A stretch of DNA of 64,000 nt from Thiothrix sp. UBA5583 (GCA_002425225.1 DILV01000034.1:28303-92302); one strand, 5' to 3'; positions 18,031 to 27,176 are shown, counted from the first letter of the stretch. The notes: generated by a model not told the origin, from the sequence alone. A program made the numbers and translations.

Positions 18031-18354
18031 ATGTTTGGAGAAAAGGTTGCCTCCTTTGGTATTGGTCAGGTTATCCACCACCGCCAGTTCAACTACCGGG
18101 GCGTCATCTTTGACGTTGACCCTGACTTTCAGGGCACTGACGAATGGTTCCAGAAAAATCATGAAGTGGGCAACCCCAGCCGGGACGAGCCTTGGTATCA
18201 CGTGCTGATCGACCAGGACGGGCGCGTTGCCTATGTCGCGGAATGCAATCTGGAAGTTGATGATGCCACCATCCCGGTGGAGCACCCGTTGCTGGAAAAC
18301 TTCTTCACGGGCTTCAACGGTGATCATTACCAGGCTCGGCAGACCCTTAACTGA
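18031..18354 (+). CDS. hspQ: Heat shock protein HspQ
   Basis: The 107-residue protein starts MFGEKVASFGIGQVIHHRQF and contains GVIFDVDPDFQGTDEWF and RDEPWYHVLID, all typical of HspQ. In enterobacteria HspQ binds hemimethylated oriC DNA and acts as a substrate and enhancer of the Lon protease. The ATG at 18031 is chosen because GAGGAAT lies upstream and it matches the family start; an upstream in-frame extension has no support. Its stop overlaps the start of the TauE/SafE-like gene, beginning a run of four coupled genes. Confidence 0.94.
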   Translation: MFGEKVASFGIGQVIHHRQFNYRGVIFDVDPDFQGTDEWFQKNHEVGNPSRDEPWYHVLIDQDGRVAYVAECNLEVDDATIPVEHPLLENFFTGFNGDHYQARQTLN

Positions 18355-19049
18355 TGACATGGGAGCTGCTGACCCATTCTGGATACCTTGCCGCCTTTTT
18401 GGTGGGGTTGCTGGGCGGTATCCATTGTCTCGGCATGTGCGGCGGCATTGTCAGCGCCCTGACGTTTAGCCTGCCTGCGACACAACGCAATTCCCTTGGC
18501 AACCTCTTACCCATGCTGCTGGCTTACAATACCGGGCGGATCAGCGGTTATGTGCTGGCTGGCGGGCTGGCAGGTGGTTTGGGGGCTGCATTTTTATCAT
18601 TTGCCGGGCTGGAAAGCCTGCGCCATTTCCTGCAAATCTTTGCCGCCTTGTTCATGATTGCGTTAGGGCTTTACCTGGCAGGCATCTGGATGGGTGTTGC
18701 CCGTATTGAAAATGCCGGGCGGCGCTTGTGGCGGCATGTGGAACCAATGGGGCGGCGTTTCATGCCACTGGACTCGCCCGGCAAAGCATTACCGCTGGGC
18801 TTTATCTGGGGCTGGCTGCCTTGCGGGCTGGTTTACAGCGTGTTGATCTGGTCACTATCGGCTGCCAGTATCACCGAAGGTGCGTTGCTGATGCTGGCTT
18901 TCGGGCTGGGTACACTGCCCAACCTGTTGCTGATGGGTGCAGCAGCGGCAAAACTGGCAAAGTTTACCCGCAATCCACTGGTAAAACGCATTGCCGGATT
19001 ACTGGTGGTTACACTGGGCTTGCTGCTGTTATGGCAAGCCGTGCGCTAG
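18354..19049 (+). CDS. TauE/SafE-like (DsbD_2-like) membrane protein
   Basis: This 231-residue integral membrane protein has about six helices. The first contains GLLGGIHCLGMCGGIVSAL, the glycine/cysteine signature of the sulfite exporter TauE/SafE-like group that resembles the DsbD/CcdA core. A second cysteine lies in FIWGWLPCGLVYS. The pair of cysteines in symmetric helices suggests transport of electrons or metal rather than sulfite; related genes sit in cytochrome oxidase and copper loci. It overlaps hspQ upstream and the lipase gene downstream. The exact substrate cannot be read from the sequence. Confidence 0.8.
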   Translation: MTWELLTHSGYLAAFLVGLLGGIHCLGMCGGIVSALTFSLPATQRNSLGNLLPMLLAYNTGRISGYVLAGGLAGGLGAAFLSFAGLESLRHFLQIFAALFMIALGLYLAGIWMGVARIENAGRRLWRHVEPMGRRFMPLDSPGKALPLGFIWGWLPCGLVYSVLIWSLSAASITEGALLMLAFGLGTLPNLLLMGAAAAKLAKFTRNPLVKRIAGLLVVTLGLLLLWQAVR

Positions 19050-19975
19050 CCCTCATTCCCCCCCTGCTGGCCTGTCTGGCACTATCAGGTTGCTCTCCCG
19101 CCAGTATGCCCGTCAGTAAAACCATTACAGCCCCGACCATCGTGCAACAACCGCAGTTGCTTGCCAGTGATGGCACACAACTGGTCATGACACAATGGTT
19201 GCCACCACCCGCCACCCGCACGGCTGCCACGGTGCTGCTGATCCACGGTTTCAATGAATATGCTGGGGCATTTGCCGACGTGGGGGAAGCGCTTGCCCAA
19301 CAGGGCATTGCTGTTTGGGCTTATGACCAGCGTGGTTTCGGGCGTTCGCCCTATCGCGGTCTGTGGTCAAGTGGTGAGCGCATGGCAGCCGATGTGCGGG
19401 AAGCTGCCAGCTTGTTACGCCAGACCAACCCGCAACGCCCCTTGTATGTGCTAGGTTTTTCGATGGGTGGAGCTGTCACCCTGTTGGCAGCAGAAGCAGG
19501 CAAGCTGGATGCGGATGGTATTATTCTCGCCGCACCAGCAGTGTGGACGCGCCCTACCCAGCCGTTTTACCAGCGCTGGGCACATGAGCTTGCCCTCAAA
19601 CTGATTCCAGGCTGGAAACCCACAGGTGAAAGTCTCAACCTGCGCCCCACGGACAACCGCGCCATGCTGCGCCGCATCTGGCAAAGCCCGTGGATGCTCA
19701 AGGGCGCACGCATGGATACCCTCAACGGCCTGACCGACCTGATGGATAAAGGCTACGCGGCAGCCAGCACGCTCAAGGTTCCGGTACTGCTGCTGTACGG
19801 CGACAAGGATCAGATCATCCCCGCCAAACCCATCCAGCTATTGTGGGAACACCTGCCCAAGCAGGGCAAAACCCGTTTCATCCGTTATCCGCAGGGTTGG
19901 CACATGCTGGGGCGCGATCTGAATGGCAAGGAAGTGATAGCTGACATGGTGCAATGGATTAACAGCCAGCCATGA
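19031..19975 (+). CDS. Alpha/beta hydrolase lipoprotein (monoacylglycerol lipase-like)
   Basis: The protein has 314 residues. It begins with a lipoprotein signal (ALALIPPLLACLALSGC), so it is probably lipid-anchored in the envelope. The hydrolase domain shows VLLIHGFNEYAGAF with the oxyanion HG, AYDQRGFGRSPYRG, and the nucleophile elbow GFSMGG. The acid and histidine are likely in LLYGDKDQIIP and GWHMLG. This order matches serine-aquaporin type lysophospholipase/monoacylglycerol lipases. The start is set by the lipobox and by overlap with the preceding gene. Its stop overlaps the photolyase start (ATGA). The natural ester is unknown. Confidence 0.85.
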   Translation: MASRALALIPPLLACLALSGCSPASMPVSKTITAPTIVQQPQLLASDGTQLVMTQWLPPPATRTAATVLLIHGFNEYAGAFADVGEALAQQGIAVWAYDQRGFGRSPYRGLWSSGERMAADVREAASLLRQTNPQRPLYVLGFSMGGAVTLLAAEAGKLDADGIILAAPAVWTRPTQPFYQRWAHELALKLIPGWKPTGESLNLRPTDNRAMLRRIWQSPWMLKGARMDTLNGLTDLMDKGYAAASTLKVPVLLLYGDKDQIIPAKPIQLLWEHLPKQGKTRFIRYPQGWHMLGRDLNGKEVIADMVQWINSQP

Positions 19976-21480
19976 AAGAACGTATCCATATTGTCTGGTT
20001 CAAGCGTGACCTGCGCACCCACGACCACGCACCGCTGCATGTCGCCAACAGCCGTGGCAAGGTGCTACCGCTGTACGTGGTGGAAATAGATTATTGGCAA
20101 CTACCGGATGCTTCCGCCCGCCACTGGCGTTTCATCCGCCAGTCCTTGCATGAACTCAACACAGCCCTGTCGCGCCTTGGTCAACCACTGGTGAAAATGC
20201 ACGGCGATATGCTGACGGTGCTGGCTACCCTGCATGAGCGTTTCGACATCGCCGGTTTGTATTCGCATCAGGAAACCGGCAATCGGTGGATACGTACCAG
20301 AGACTATAACGTGGCACAGTGGTGCGCCCAGCACGGCATCGAATGGCAGGAATTCCAACCGTTTGGGGTGGTACGGCGTGGTCAGAATCAGGATGGCGGG
20401 GTAAACCTGTGGGAACAGTTCACGCAACAGGAATGTCTGCCTGCTCCCGCCCGCCTGCCGCCCCTGCAAACCCGAATTCCTCAGAGTGGCCTACCCGATA
20501 GCCTGAGTACGACACTGGCACAGACCGAAAGCCGCCATTGCCAAACGGGAGGCCGCAGCGAAGCCCTCAAGCTGCTTGGCAGCTTCCTGCGTGAACGAGG
20601 GCAGCATTACCAACACGACATGGCGACGCCGCAGGCTGCCATCAACCATGGTTCACGGCTTGGCTCACACTTAGCTTATGGCACACTCTCCTTACGCGAA
20701 GTCACCCACAAAGTGCGCACCACCTCAGCACAAATGGAAGGGGATACAGACTGGCAGCGTTCCTTGCGTGCCTTTGATGCCCGTTTGCGCTGGCACTGCC
20801 AATCCATTCAGCAATTGGAAAATACGCCGCAAATTGAGACAGATAACGTGCAAGCGGTATTTGATGGCTGGCGTGAACCCGATTTCAACCCTGCGTATTT
20901 TGCGGCATGGCGCGATGGCATGACCGGCTTTCCGCTGATCGACGCGGCCATGCGTGCGCTGCGACACTGCGGCTGGCTGAGTTTCCGCCTACGGGCGCTG
21001 CTGGTATCATTCGCTGCCAACCAGTTGTGGCTGCACTGGCAGCAACCGGCCTGGCATCTGGCGCAATGTTTCACCGATTACGAGCCAGGTATTCACTACC
21101 TGCAAGTGCAGATGCACGCGGGCACAGCAGCACTCAATACCTTACGCATTTATCACCCGGTCAGGCAATCACTTGAGCTTGATCCGCAAGGTGCATTCAT
21201 CCGCCACTGGCTGCCAGAACTGGCGGATGTGCCTGGGCAGTATCTGCACGAACCGTGGGCAATGCCTTATTCCATGCAACAGCAAGCCGCGTGTGTACTG
21301 GGTGTCGACTACCCGGAACCCGTCATTGACCCCAAGGCAACAGCACGACAGGCACGGGCAAAATTCAGGGAACTGCGCCGTTGCCATCCCGAGCTTTGGG
21401 CGCAGGTTGGCGGCTTGGGCAGGAAACACACCAAGCAACCATCAACATCCGCAGATACAACGCAGATCAACCTGTTCTGA
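19972..21480 (+). CDS. Cryptochrome/photolyase family protein
   Basis: The 502-residue flavoprotein has an N-terminal photolyase Rossmann domain (IVWFKRDLRTHDHAPL, then LYSHQETGN) and a C-terminal FAD-binding helical domain (SRLGSHLAYGTLS, GMTGFPLIDAAMRALR). Photolyases split UV-made pyrimidine dimers with blue light; cryptochromes sense light. Near the flavin the segment RIYHPVRQ has His where an Asn is usual in DNA-repair photolyases (as in RIFNP). This makes repair activity slightly uncertain. It ends the hspQ-to-photolyase coupled chain. Confidence 0.87.
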   Translation: MKERIHIVWFKRDLRTHDHAPLHVANSRGKVLPLYVVEIDYWQLPDASARHWRFIRQSLHELNTALSRLGQPLVKMHGDMLTVLATLHERFDIAGLYSHQETGNRWIRTRDYNVAQWCAQHGIEWQEFQPFGVVRRGQNQDGGVNLWEQFTQQECLPAPARLPPLQTRIPQSGLPDSLSTTLAQTESRHCQTGGRSEALKLLGSFLRERGQHYQHDMATPQAAINHGSRLGSHLAYGTLSLREVTHKVRTTSAQMEGDTDWQRSLRAFDARLRWHCQSIQQLENTPQIETDNVQAVFDGWREPDFNPAYFAAWRDGMTGFPLIDAAMRALRHCGWLSFRLRALLVSFAANQLWLHWQQPAWHLAQCFTDYEPGIHYLQVQMHAGTAALNTLRIYHPVRQSLELDPQGAFIRHWLPELADVPGQYLHEPWAMPYSMQQQAACVLGVDYPEPVIDPKATARQARAKFRELRRCHPELWAQVGGLGRKHTKQPSTSADTTQINLF

Positions 21481-21491
21481 CAGGCAACCTA

Positions 21492-22298
21492 CTACACCCC
21501 CGCCCAAAACACCCGCAGACTGTTTTGCCACACCTGCGGCAAAAGCGTTTCCACCGAGATACCTTTAACCTGTGCGACCTGTTCGGCAATGAATGGCAGG
21601 TATTTCGGCTCGTTTTTATGTCCGCGATACGGCACTGGGGTCAGATAAGGTGCGTCGGTCTCCAGCAGAATTTGTTCCAGCGGGGTCAAAGCAATAACTT
21701 CGCGCACATTGTCGGCTGCCTTGAAGGTGCTGATACCGTTAAAACCAATGCAAAAACCTTCCCCCAGACAGTATTCCGCCAGCTCGCGGCTGGAGGTAAA
21801 GCTGTGGATCACGCCGCGTTTACGCATTTGCCCGACGAAATTACCGAGAATGGCCTGAGTATCTGCATCCGCCTCACGGGTATGCACCACGATGGGCAAA
21901 TCCAGCTCAATGGCAATCTGCAACTGGCGCTCAAAAGCATCACGCTGCTTGGCTCGATCGGAATAGTCATAATGGTAATCCAGACCAATTTCACCAACCG
22001 CGACAATTTTGTCATGCAATGCATTAGCGCGGATTTGTGCATCCACCAGATCACTGTAATCGTTGGCATCGTGCGGATGGATACCTTGCGTACCCCATAC
22101 CTGCGGGTGTTGTTGCACCAGCGTCATCACCGTTGCCAGATTGTCAGGGGACACGCCGATGGTAATAATGCGCTCGACATTGACCCGCTGTGCCGCCTGC
22201 AAAACCGCAGCCAAGGCATCACCTTCCAAATAGTCCAGATGGCAATGAGTTTCGATGATCGGATGGTTGAATACGGGGATGTCACGCTTTTTGCTCAT
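21492..22298 (-). CDS. TatD-family metal-dependent hydrolase
   Basis: The 268-residue barrel protein has the metal ligands HCHLDYL at the N-terminus and TQGIHPHD, VGEIGLDYHYD, IVVHTREAD and LETDAPYLTP in the expected order. TatD-type enzymes are magnesium-dependent 3'-5' nucleases or related hydrolases; the YcfH-like subgroup is often annotated as a DNase. The ATG at 22298 (MSKKRDIPVFNHPII) is preferred over an upstream in-frame extension without a ribosome binding site. It converges with the photolyase gene with about 11 bases between the two stops. A hairpin upstream separates it from the lipoprotein gene. Confidence 0.92.
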   Translation of the reverse strand: MSKKRDIPVFNHPIIETHCHLDYLEGDALAAVLQAAQRVNVERIITIGVSPDNLATVMTLVQQHPQVWGTQGIHPHDANDYSDLVDAQIRANALHDKIVAVGEIGLDYHYDYSDRAKQRDAFERQLQIAIELDLPIVVHTREADADTQAILGNFVGQMRKRGVIHSFTSSRELAEYCLGEGFCIGFNGISTFKAADNVREVIALTPLEQILLETDAPYLTPVPYRGHKNEPKYLPFIAEQVAQVKGISVETLLPQVWQNSLRVFWAGV

Positions 22299-22381
22299 GG
22301 GAGTGTTTGCCTGATTCAGAAGATGGAAATTCTGGGTTGCTTGCCTGCGGAATGCAAGACGTGCGGACATCAAACAAACGA

Positions 22382-22416
22382 AAGGGGTTCAGGTATACGT
22401 CTGAACCCCTTTTTTA
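22382..22416. terminator. Bidirectional hairpin terminator
   Basis: AAGGGGTTCAG and CTGAACCCCTT form an eleven-base stem with an eight-base loop (GTATACGT). The plus-strand side is followed by TTTTTT; the minus strand has a weaker T-rich tail. It lies 20 bases after the stop of the minus-strand calcium-repeat lipoprotein gene and is its likely transcript end. Confidence 0.75.
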
Positions 22417-22434
22417 TCGCATATCAGCAGCAGC

Positions 22435-23511
22435 TTAGTCTGCGATCAGGCGAATCCGTACCAGTGACCCTGCTGGAGCAGCAACCATTGGCCAAGTCTG
22501 GATTGAACGGTCACTCGTTACCAGGAAATTCGCTGCAACAGGCGTGCCGGAGTGAGAACGGGAAGAAGAAATAAACGGCGCGTCGTACAAGGCGGAGGTA
22601 ACACCTACACTGAAACTCATGTCATTAAATAACGCAGTATCAATGGCGGGATCAGCACTAGCACTGTAATTGGTAATACCTGTTGCGGCACCTGCTTCAG
22701 GAAATCTGCCAGTACCAGAATCACGCCCGGTAGTTGTACCGGAAGTACCCACCAGTTCTTCAATGGTCGGCAGACGCCAGGTCTTTTTGCCACACATCCC
22801 CTGACCAGCATTAGCCGCATTCATGTAAGCCGTGTAGGTATCCGTGTCGCAGTTACTGATTCCACCGCAAGGATAATTACCACCTGCGGGTGAAATACCA
22901 CCAGAACCCAACACATACAACCATTCCTTGTCGCGTGCGTCGCTGTTACTGGTACGGATTTCCCATACCTTGCCGGAAGGAGCACGCACGCAAGACCAAG
23001 AAGCTGCACCTGTTGCGGCCACAAAACCATCGGCATTCAGTTTGGTGTAGCTACCACCACCTGAGCCACTACCATCAGTGGGATCCTGCTCATCCATCGT
23101 GCCATCGCTGTCTGAATCCTTGATACTGGATTCAAGGGCATCTATCTTGCCATCGTTATCGGTATCGTTTGGTTTGGTAATATCAGGCCCAACCTCGGTC
23201 TTGTCGTTTTTACCATCACCATCCGTGTCAGCTTTCAGTGGATCAGTTCCCAATACCGCCTCTTCCGCGTCAGTCAAGCCATCACCGTCATCATCCTTAT
23301 CAGTGGAATCCGGCTCGCCATCGTTGTCGGTATCTGTTGCCACAGTCCCCCCTGTAGAAGCAGTCGGGCTACCGCTGCTACTATCACAGGCAGTCAGCAA
23401 GGAAGCCAATAAAATGGCAGCCACGACCATACCCATTGAGCGGACTTTTTCAGATTGCGCACCATCCGGCAGAGCATCCTGCTTTTCTACAGAAACATTT
23501 TTCTTAGACAT
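22435..23511 (-). CDS. Lipoprotein with thrombospondin-3-type calcium repeats and Lcl/DUF1566-like domain
   Basis: This 358-residue secreted protein has an unusually long polar N-terminal region before a lipoprotein signal (VVAAILLASLLTAC at about residues 30-43). Residues 55-150 are aspartate-rich calcium-binding repeats (DTDNDGEPDSTDKDDDGDGL and DTDGDGKND), as in thrombospondin type 3 and OmpA-linked repeats. The C-terminal part has WRLPTIEELVG and several cysteines and resembles the Lcl/DUF1566 domain of surface adhesins. The ATG at 23511 is chosen over an upstream GTG because GGTGGA sits before it. It probably sits on the outer surface and may take part in attachment. The gene stands alone behind an AT-rich upstream region. 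Confidence 0.82.
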   Translation of the reverse strand: MSKKNVSVEKQDALPDGAQSEKVRSMGMVVAAILLASLLTACDSSSGSPTASTGGTVATDTDNDGEPDSTDKDDDGDGLTDAEEAVLGTDPLKADTDGDGKNDKTEVGPDITKPNDTDNDGKIDALESSIKDSDSDGTMDEQDPTDGSGSGGGSYTKLNADGFVAATGAASWSCVRAPSGKVWEIRTSNSDARDKEWLYVLGSGGISPAGGNYPCGGISNCDTDTYTAYMNAANAGQGMCGKKTWRLPTIEELVGTSGTTTGRDSGTGRFPEAGAATGITNYSASADPAIDTALFNDMSFSVGVTSALYDAPFISSSRSHSGTPVAANFLVTSDRSIQTWPMVAAPAGSLVRIRLIAD

Positions 23512-23861
23512 AGGTAATTCCACCATTCTATAAAATTAACTGATATAGTGAATGCAAATTAATGCTTAAGCATCTTATAGCACAATGAAAACACCCCAGA
23601 AGACTTCAGACATAGCCATCCAAAAAAATCCGAAAAATCATGGGAATTTATTTAAAAAAATCAATATTATGATTGAAAACAACCACTAATTAGAATTTTC
23701 CTATGAAATAAATAAAATAAATTTATTGTAAAAAATAAAATGAAGAATATTATCAAAAACCTACGAGCAATAGGTTCATCAAGCCATATACCCAGAAAAA
23801 CACACCGACAATCCATTTATTTTTGTAATTAAAAAATTAAACCCAGATCACTACCGCCCGA
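23512..23861. other. AT-rich intergenic region, no gene seen
   Basis: This 350-base stretch is far richer in A and T than its surroundings, with runs such as AATAAATAAAATAAATT. No open frame, tRNA or convincing hairpin is seen. It holds the promoter of the divergent lipoprotein gene (read leftwards), and the downstream end of the apbE transcript lies at its right. The base bias may mark a horizontally acquired or regulatory, protein-bound (H-NS-like) segment. Confidence 0.6.
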
Positions 23862-24878
23862 TCAAAATACACGCGCAAACGCTTCGGTAGCATAGGTTTG
23901 CAAACCATCGCCTTCCCGCCAAATGAAATAGGCGGCCAAACCGTGTTGCTCAGCAAACACTTTGCCTTTCACCTCCCCCAGTGACATCAGCAAAGTGGCA
24001 TAAGCATCTGCCATTGTGCCATTTTCCGCCAGCACGGATACGGATGCGAGTTGATGTGCCACCGGAAAACCCGTCTGCGGATCAAGCGTGTGGGAATAGC
24101 GTTTGCCGCCCTGCATGAAGAAATTGCGGTAATCGCCGGACGTTGCCAGCGCCGCATTCTGCAATTTGATGCCTTGCTGTACTGCCCGTTCGTTACCCAA
24201 CGGTTTTTCGATGGCAATACGCCAGGGATCACCGCGTGGGCTAAGACCACGGGTACGGATTTCGCCTGCAATTTCAACCATATAATTATGGATACCGACA
24301 GACTCCAGATATTCGCCTGCCATGTCGGTGGCGAAACCATCTGCCATCGAAGCCAGGTCAACAGATACATCGGCACGCGACTTGCGCAGTGCGGGTGGGT
24401 CAAGTCTTGCCTGCAATTTTTGATAGCCCACTTTAGCGCGAACAGCATCAACCTCAGCCTGGGCAGGAACCTGATCTTTTACCTGTTCCGCACTAAAGCC
24501 CCACAATTTGATCAGTGGCCCGACCGTGACATCGTAGGAGCCGCCACTTTGCTCACTGAGCTGCAAGGCAGTGCTGACGAGTTGCGCCAATAGGGGGGAA
24601 ACCGGGAACCAGTCCGTGCCCTCGTGCTGATTAAAGCGGGAAATTTCCGAGGTTTTGTCCCAGCCAGCCAGCAATTGGCTGGAATTGGCAAATGCAGTCG
24701 AAATCCCTGCTTGCAGGGTGGCGGCCTCTAGGCCATCGGGTACATCCGTTAGAGTGACATGCCAAGAAGCGGTGCCTTGCATACCCGCCAGCCGCAAACC
24801 CTCAGACTGACCACAACCCGCCAACAGCAGACTCACCATAAAAAATGCCAACCCAAGGGCTGGCATGAGTGATTTCAT
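23862..24878 (-). CDS. apbE: FAD:protein FMN transferase (ApbE) lipoprotein
   Basis: ApbE attaches FMN from FAD to threonine residues of exported or membrane flavoproteins such as NqrBC and RnfDG. The 338-residue product has a lipoprotein signal (LGLAFFMVSLLLAGC) placing it on the outer face of the inner membrane. Family motifs are present: SRFNQHEGTDWFPVS, GSYDVTVGPLIKLWGF, SVDLASMADGFATD (with an MADGFATD-type loop), IAGEIRTRG and RYSHTLDPQTGFPV. The ATG at 24878 is preferred because a GGGGAA box precedes it; a second ATG lies 15 bases upstream. It is the last gene of the dynamin-like operon. Its flavoprotein target is not in the immediate neighbourhood. Confidence 0.93.
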   Translation of the reverse strand: MKSLMPALGLAFFMVSLLLAGCGQSEGLRLAGMQGTASWHVTLTDVPDGLEAATLQAGISTAFANSSQLLAGWDKTSEISRFNQHEGTDWFPVSPLLAQLVSTALQLSEQSGGSYDVTVGPLIKLWGFSAEQVKDQVPAQAEVDAVRAKVGYQKLQARLDPPALRKSRADVSVDLASMADGFATDMAGEYLESVGIHNYMVEIAGEIRTRGLSPRGDPWRIAIEKPLGNERAVQQGIKLQNAALATSGDYRNFFMQGGKRYSHTLDPQTGFPVAHQLASVSVLAENGTMADAYATLLMSLGEVKGKVFAEQHGLAAYFIWREGDGLQTYATEAFARVF

Positions 24879-24897
24879 TATTCCCCGCAACATCGGC

Positions 24898-26352
24898 TCA
24901 GGCTACCGTTTCAGCAGCGCCCTTGCCCTTGTTCCCGGAAGGGCTGGTAAACCGGTCATTCAGATGCTGGACAAAGCGGTCAGTGGCATCACGAATGCTA
25001 TCCAGACGGCTGCGGGTACGTTTGCTCCACCCGGCAGGTGAAGTCTGGAAGATACTGCGCCAGAAACGGGTACTTTTGAGGAACGCGGGTGCAAGGTTGC
25101 CGTAGGCTTCTGGCTTGTTCAGCCGCTCTGCCATGCGTTTCGCCAGCTTGTTGCGGATCAGGAAATGCAGGCTAACTGCCAGCAGTACGGGGATCAGGAT
25201 GGCAATAACTGTCGCAAGCATGTTGCCCGCCAGTGATGCCAGCCAAGGAGGATTGAACAACAGCCCTTCCCAGTAGCCAAACTCGATACTCATCCCCAGC
25301 AGCGTAATTGCCAGCAGACCAAACACAAAAACATCCGTCATCAGCACCTGTTTTTTCCAGCTTTTCAGCGCTTCACGCAAACGTGGCACTGCCTGCTGCT
25401 CAATCTGGTTGGCCTGAGATTCCATTGAACCGATGATGCGGTAGGCACGCTCGATATTCACCCCTTCCACCCGCGTCATGATGCGCTGGTAATCAGCCTC
25501 ACGCTTGGCGACATAACGCGCCCATACATTGGCATCGGCCACCGGGGTTGCCAGCTTGTCGTTGAACAGGATATGGAAGCTGCCCGCTGACAAACCCTGC
25601 TGCACCAACGATTTCTGCCAAGCAGATACGATGTCTTCCAGATTGTCTTCCCGTGCCGAGGTATCAATCTGGTTGAGGATAAACAGGAACTTACTGCTGT
25701 CGTTGCGGCGCATCGCCCCTTTGACCAGGTGTTCCAGCGTATCCTGCATCGCCCCCGGTTCGGGGTGGCGGGCATCAAAAAACACCAGCACCAGATCAGA
25801 AAGCTCGATAATGTGGTCGGTAATCCGCAAGGTGGATTTGCGTTGTTCATCCGCATCAAACCCAGGGGAGTCAATCAGGATTCTGCCACGCAGTTTTTCG
25901 CTGGGTGCTACCTTCATTTGCAGGTAGTTATCAATTTTCGCTCCTTCCCCTGCCGATACGTTCTCGATTTCCTCGCTGATCTGGTAGAAAGGGAAACGGG
26001 GGTCACCATCCAGCGCCAACCCAGGCAGGGTACGTACCTGCCCATCCGGGCTAAAGGTAATAACGGTAAAGCGGTCGTCAACGGCCTGATTGCCGGTACG
26101 TTGCAGGTTTACATCCAGATAGCTATTGATAAAGCTGGATTTACCTGCCGAGAAAGTGCCCAGAATTGACACCAGCGGCCACCATGAGATTTGGGTAGCA
26201 TAAGACTCACCAGCATCCAGCAGACCAAGTTTCTGGGCAACGGCATCCAGTTCACGGTATTGGTTCACGGCTTCGACCAAAACCGGATTCTCCCGTTTCA
26301 GATGTTCCTGCAACCGTTTAAGGCGTTGCTCCATGCGCTTGGCTGGTGTCAT
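24898..26352 (-). CDS. Dynamin-like membrane GTPase
   Basis: The 484-residue protein carries a full GTPase core: P-loop GTFSAGKSS at 65-73, switch-like RFTVITF around 94-100, G3 DSPG at 161-164 and G4 NQID at 227-230. A helical segment follows, then two membrane helices at about 350-370 and 385-410 and a basic C-terminal tail. This layout is that of bacterial dynamin-like or EHD-like proteins, which remodel or tether membranes using GTP. It starts five bases after the coiled-coil membrane protein gene and ends 19 bases before apbE. The family call is strong; the process it serves is unknown. Confidence 0.85.
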   Translation of the reverse strand: MTPAKRMEQRLKRLQEHLKRENPVLVEAVNQYRELDAVAQKLGLLDAGESYATQISWWPLVSILGTFSAGKSSFINSYLDVNLQRTGNQAVDDRFTVITFSPDGQVRTLPGLALDGDPRFPFYQISEEIENVSAGEGAKIDNYLQMKVAPSEKLRGRILIDSPGFDADEQRKSTLRITDHIIELSDLVLVFFDARHPEPGAMQDTLEHLVKGAMRRNDSSKFLFILNQIDTSAREDNLEDIVSAWQKSLVQQGLSAGSFHILFNDKLATPVADANVWARYVAKREADYQRIMTRVEGVNIERAYRIIGSMESQANQIEQQAVPRLREALKSWKKQVLMTDVFVFGLLAITLLGMSIEFGYWEGLLFNPPWLASLAGNMLATVIAILIPVLLAVSLHFLIRNKLAKRMAERLNKPEAYGNLAPAFLKSTRFWRSIFQTSPAGWSKRTRSRLDSIRDATDRFVQHLNDRFTSPSGNKGKGAAETVA

Positions 26353-26357
26353 TCTTT

Positions 26358-27176
26358 TTATCCTTTGGTCATGCTGGCAAGTATTTGTTGCTGCCGCAAT
26401 GGGTCATCAATAGCACTATGCCCGTCTTTGGCCGTTGCAGCACCCTCAGGTGCTGGAATAACGTTTCCAGAGGCAGGCGGTGCCTCCTGAACAACCGCCT
26501 CAGGTGCAGTCCCACTGGTTGGAGGCACTATTGGCGGAGAAGATAATGTGGTTGCGGGTATCGACTGTGTACTGACAGGTGCTTGTTGTTGCGGTGTGGC
26601 CGTTGCCTGAGGCCATCCGTAATAACCATTATAGTAAGGCGTTGCACCCACGACAGGTGGTGGTACAACATACGGAGTTGTCTTGTCGCTGCCGAAGGGA
26701 CTGAACTTGTTGAACATTTTCATAGGCCCGGAAATATTCTTGTTCATCGACCACATATCACGCTGCATGTTGTAGGTAGAAACAGCCATGTTCTGAGTAG
26801 AGGCATTCATCTGCTGGATGTTGCCCGCCATATCCTGCGTGCTATCGGTCATGATGCCTGTGGACTGGACAAGGTTGCCCATCTGATCGTTCATGGTCGT
26901 CATGGTTCCGGTCATCGTTACCATGCTGGTACTAACCGACTGGTTCATATCAGCAATGGTTTGCGTCAATCTGTGCACGTCAGTAGTTAACGACTGAACC
27001 AAATAAAAACCATAAGCAGACAAGATAATGAAAGCCACCATAGCTGGATAGACGATCATCTGTAGAGTTCGCGTCACATTAACCTGACGTTGCTCGAAAT
27101 CTTGCAACTCATCCTCTACACCATGCAATTCGTGCTCGATTTCATCAAGCTCGGATGTTTTGCCACTCTTTACCAT
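26358..27176 (-). CDS. Coiled-coil membrane protein of unknown function
   Basis: I do not recognise a named family. The 272-residue product starts with an acidic coil (ELDEIEHELHGVEDELQDFE). One membrane helix follows (about residues 40-62, MIVYPAMVAFIILSAYGFYL), then a long Met/Thr/Ser/Asn-rich coil of heptad-like repeats (MTGTMTTMNDQMGNLVQSTG). It ends in a Pro/Gln/Ala-rich tail. The pattern resembles a methyl-accepting-type or tether coil without a signalling domain. The ATG at 27176 follows AGGAA at good spacing; an upstream ATG is less likely. It precedes the dynamin-like gene by five bases, so the two probably form one complex. Confidence 0.7.
   Translation of the reverse strand: MVKSGKTSELDEIEHELHGVEDELQDFEQRQVNVTRTLQMIVYPAMVAFIILSAYGFYLVQSLTTDVHRLTQTIADMNQSVSTSMVTMTGTMTTMNDQMGNLVQSTGIMTDSTQDMAGNIQQMNASTQNMAVSTYNMQRDMWSMNKNISGPMKMFNKFSPFGSDKTTPYVVPPPVVGATPYYNGYYGWPQATATPQQQAPVSTQSIPATTLSSPPIVPPTSGTAPEAVVQEAPPASGNVIPAPEGAATAKDGHSAIDDPLRQQQILASMTKG

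Noticed and set aside
21381..22574. Long plus-strand reading frame across tatD
   Set aside because: It overlaps the photolyase end and the whole tatD gene on the other strand and has no signal, domain or ribosome binding site.
23512..23861. A small gene or tRNA in the AT-rich gap
   Set aside because: No open frame of useful length and no cloverleaf pattern could be seen.
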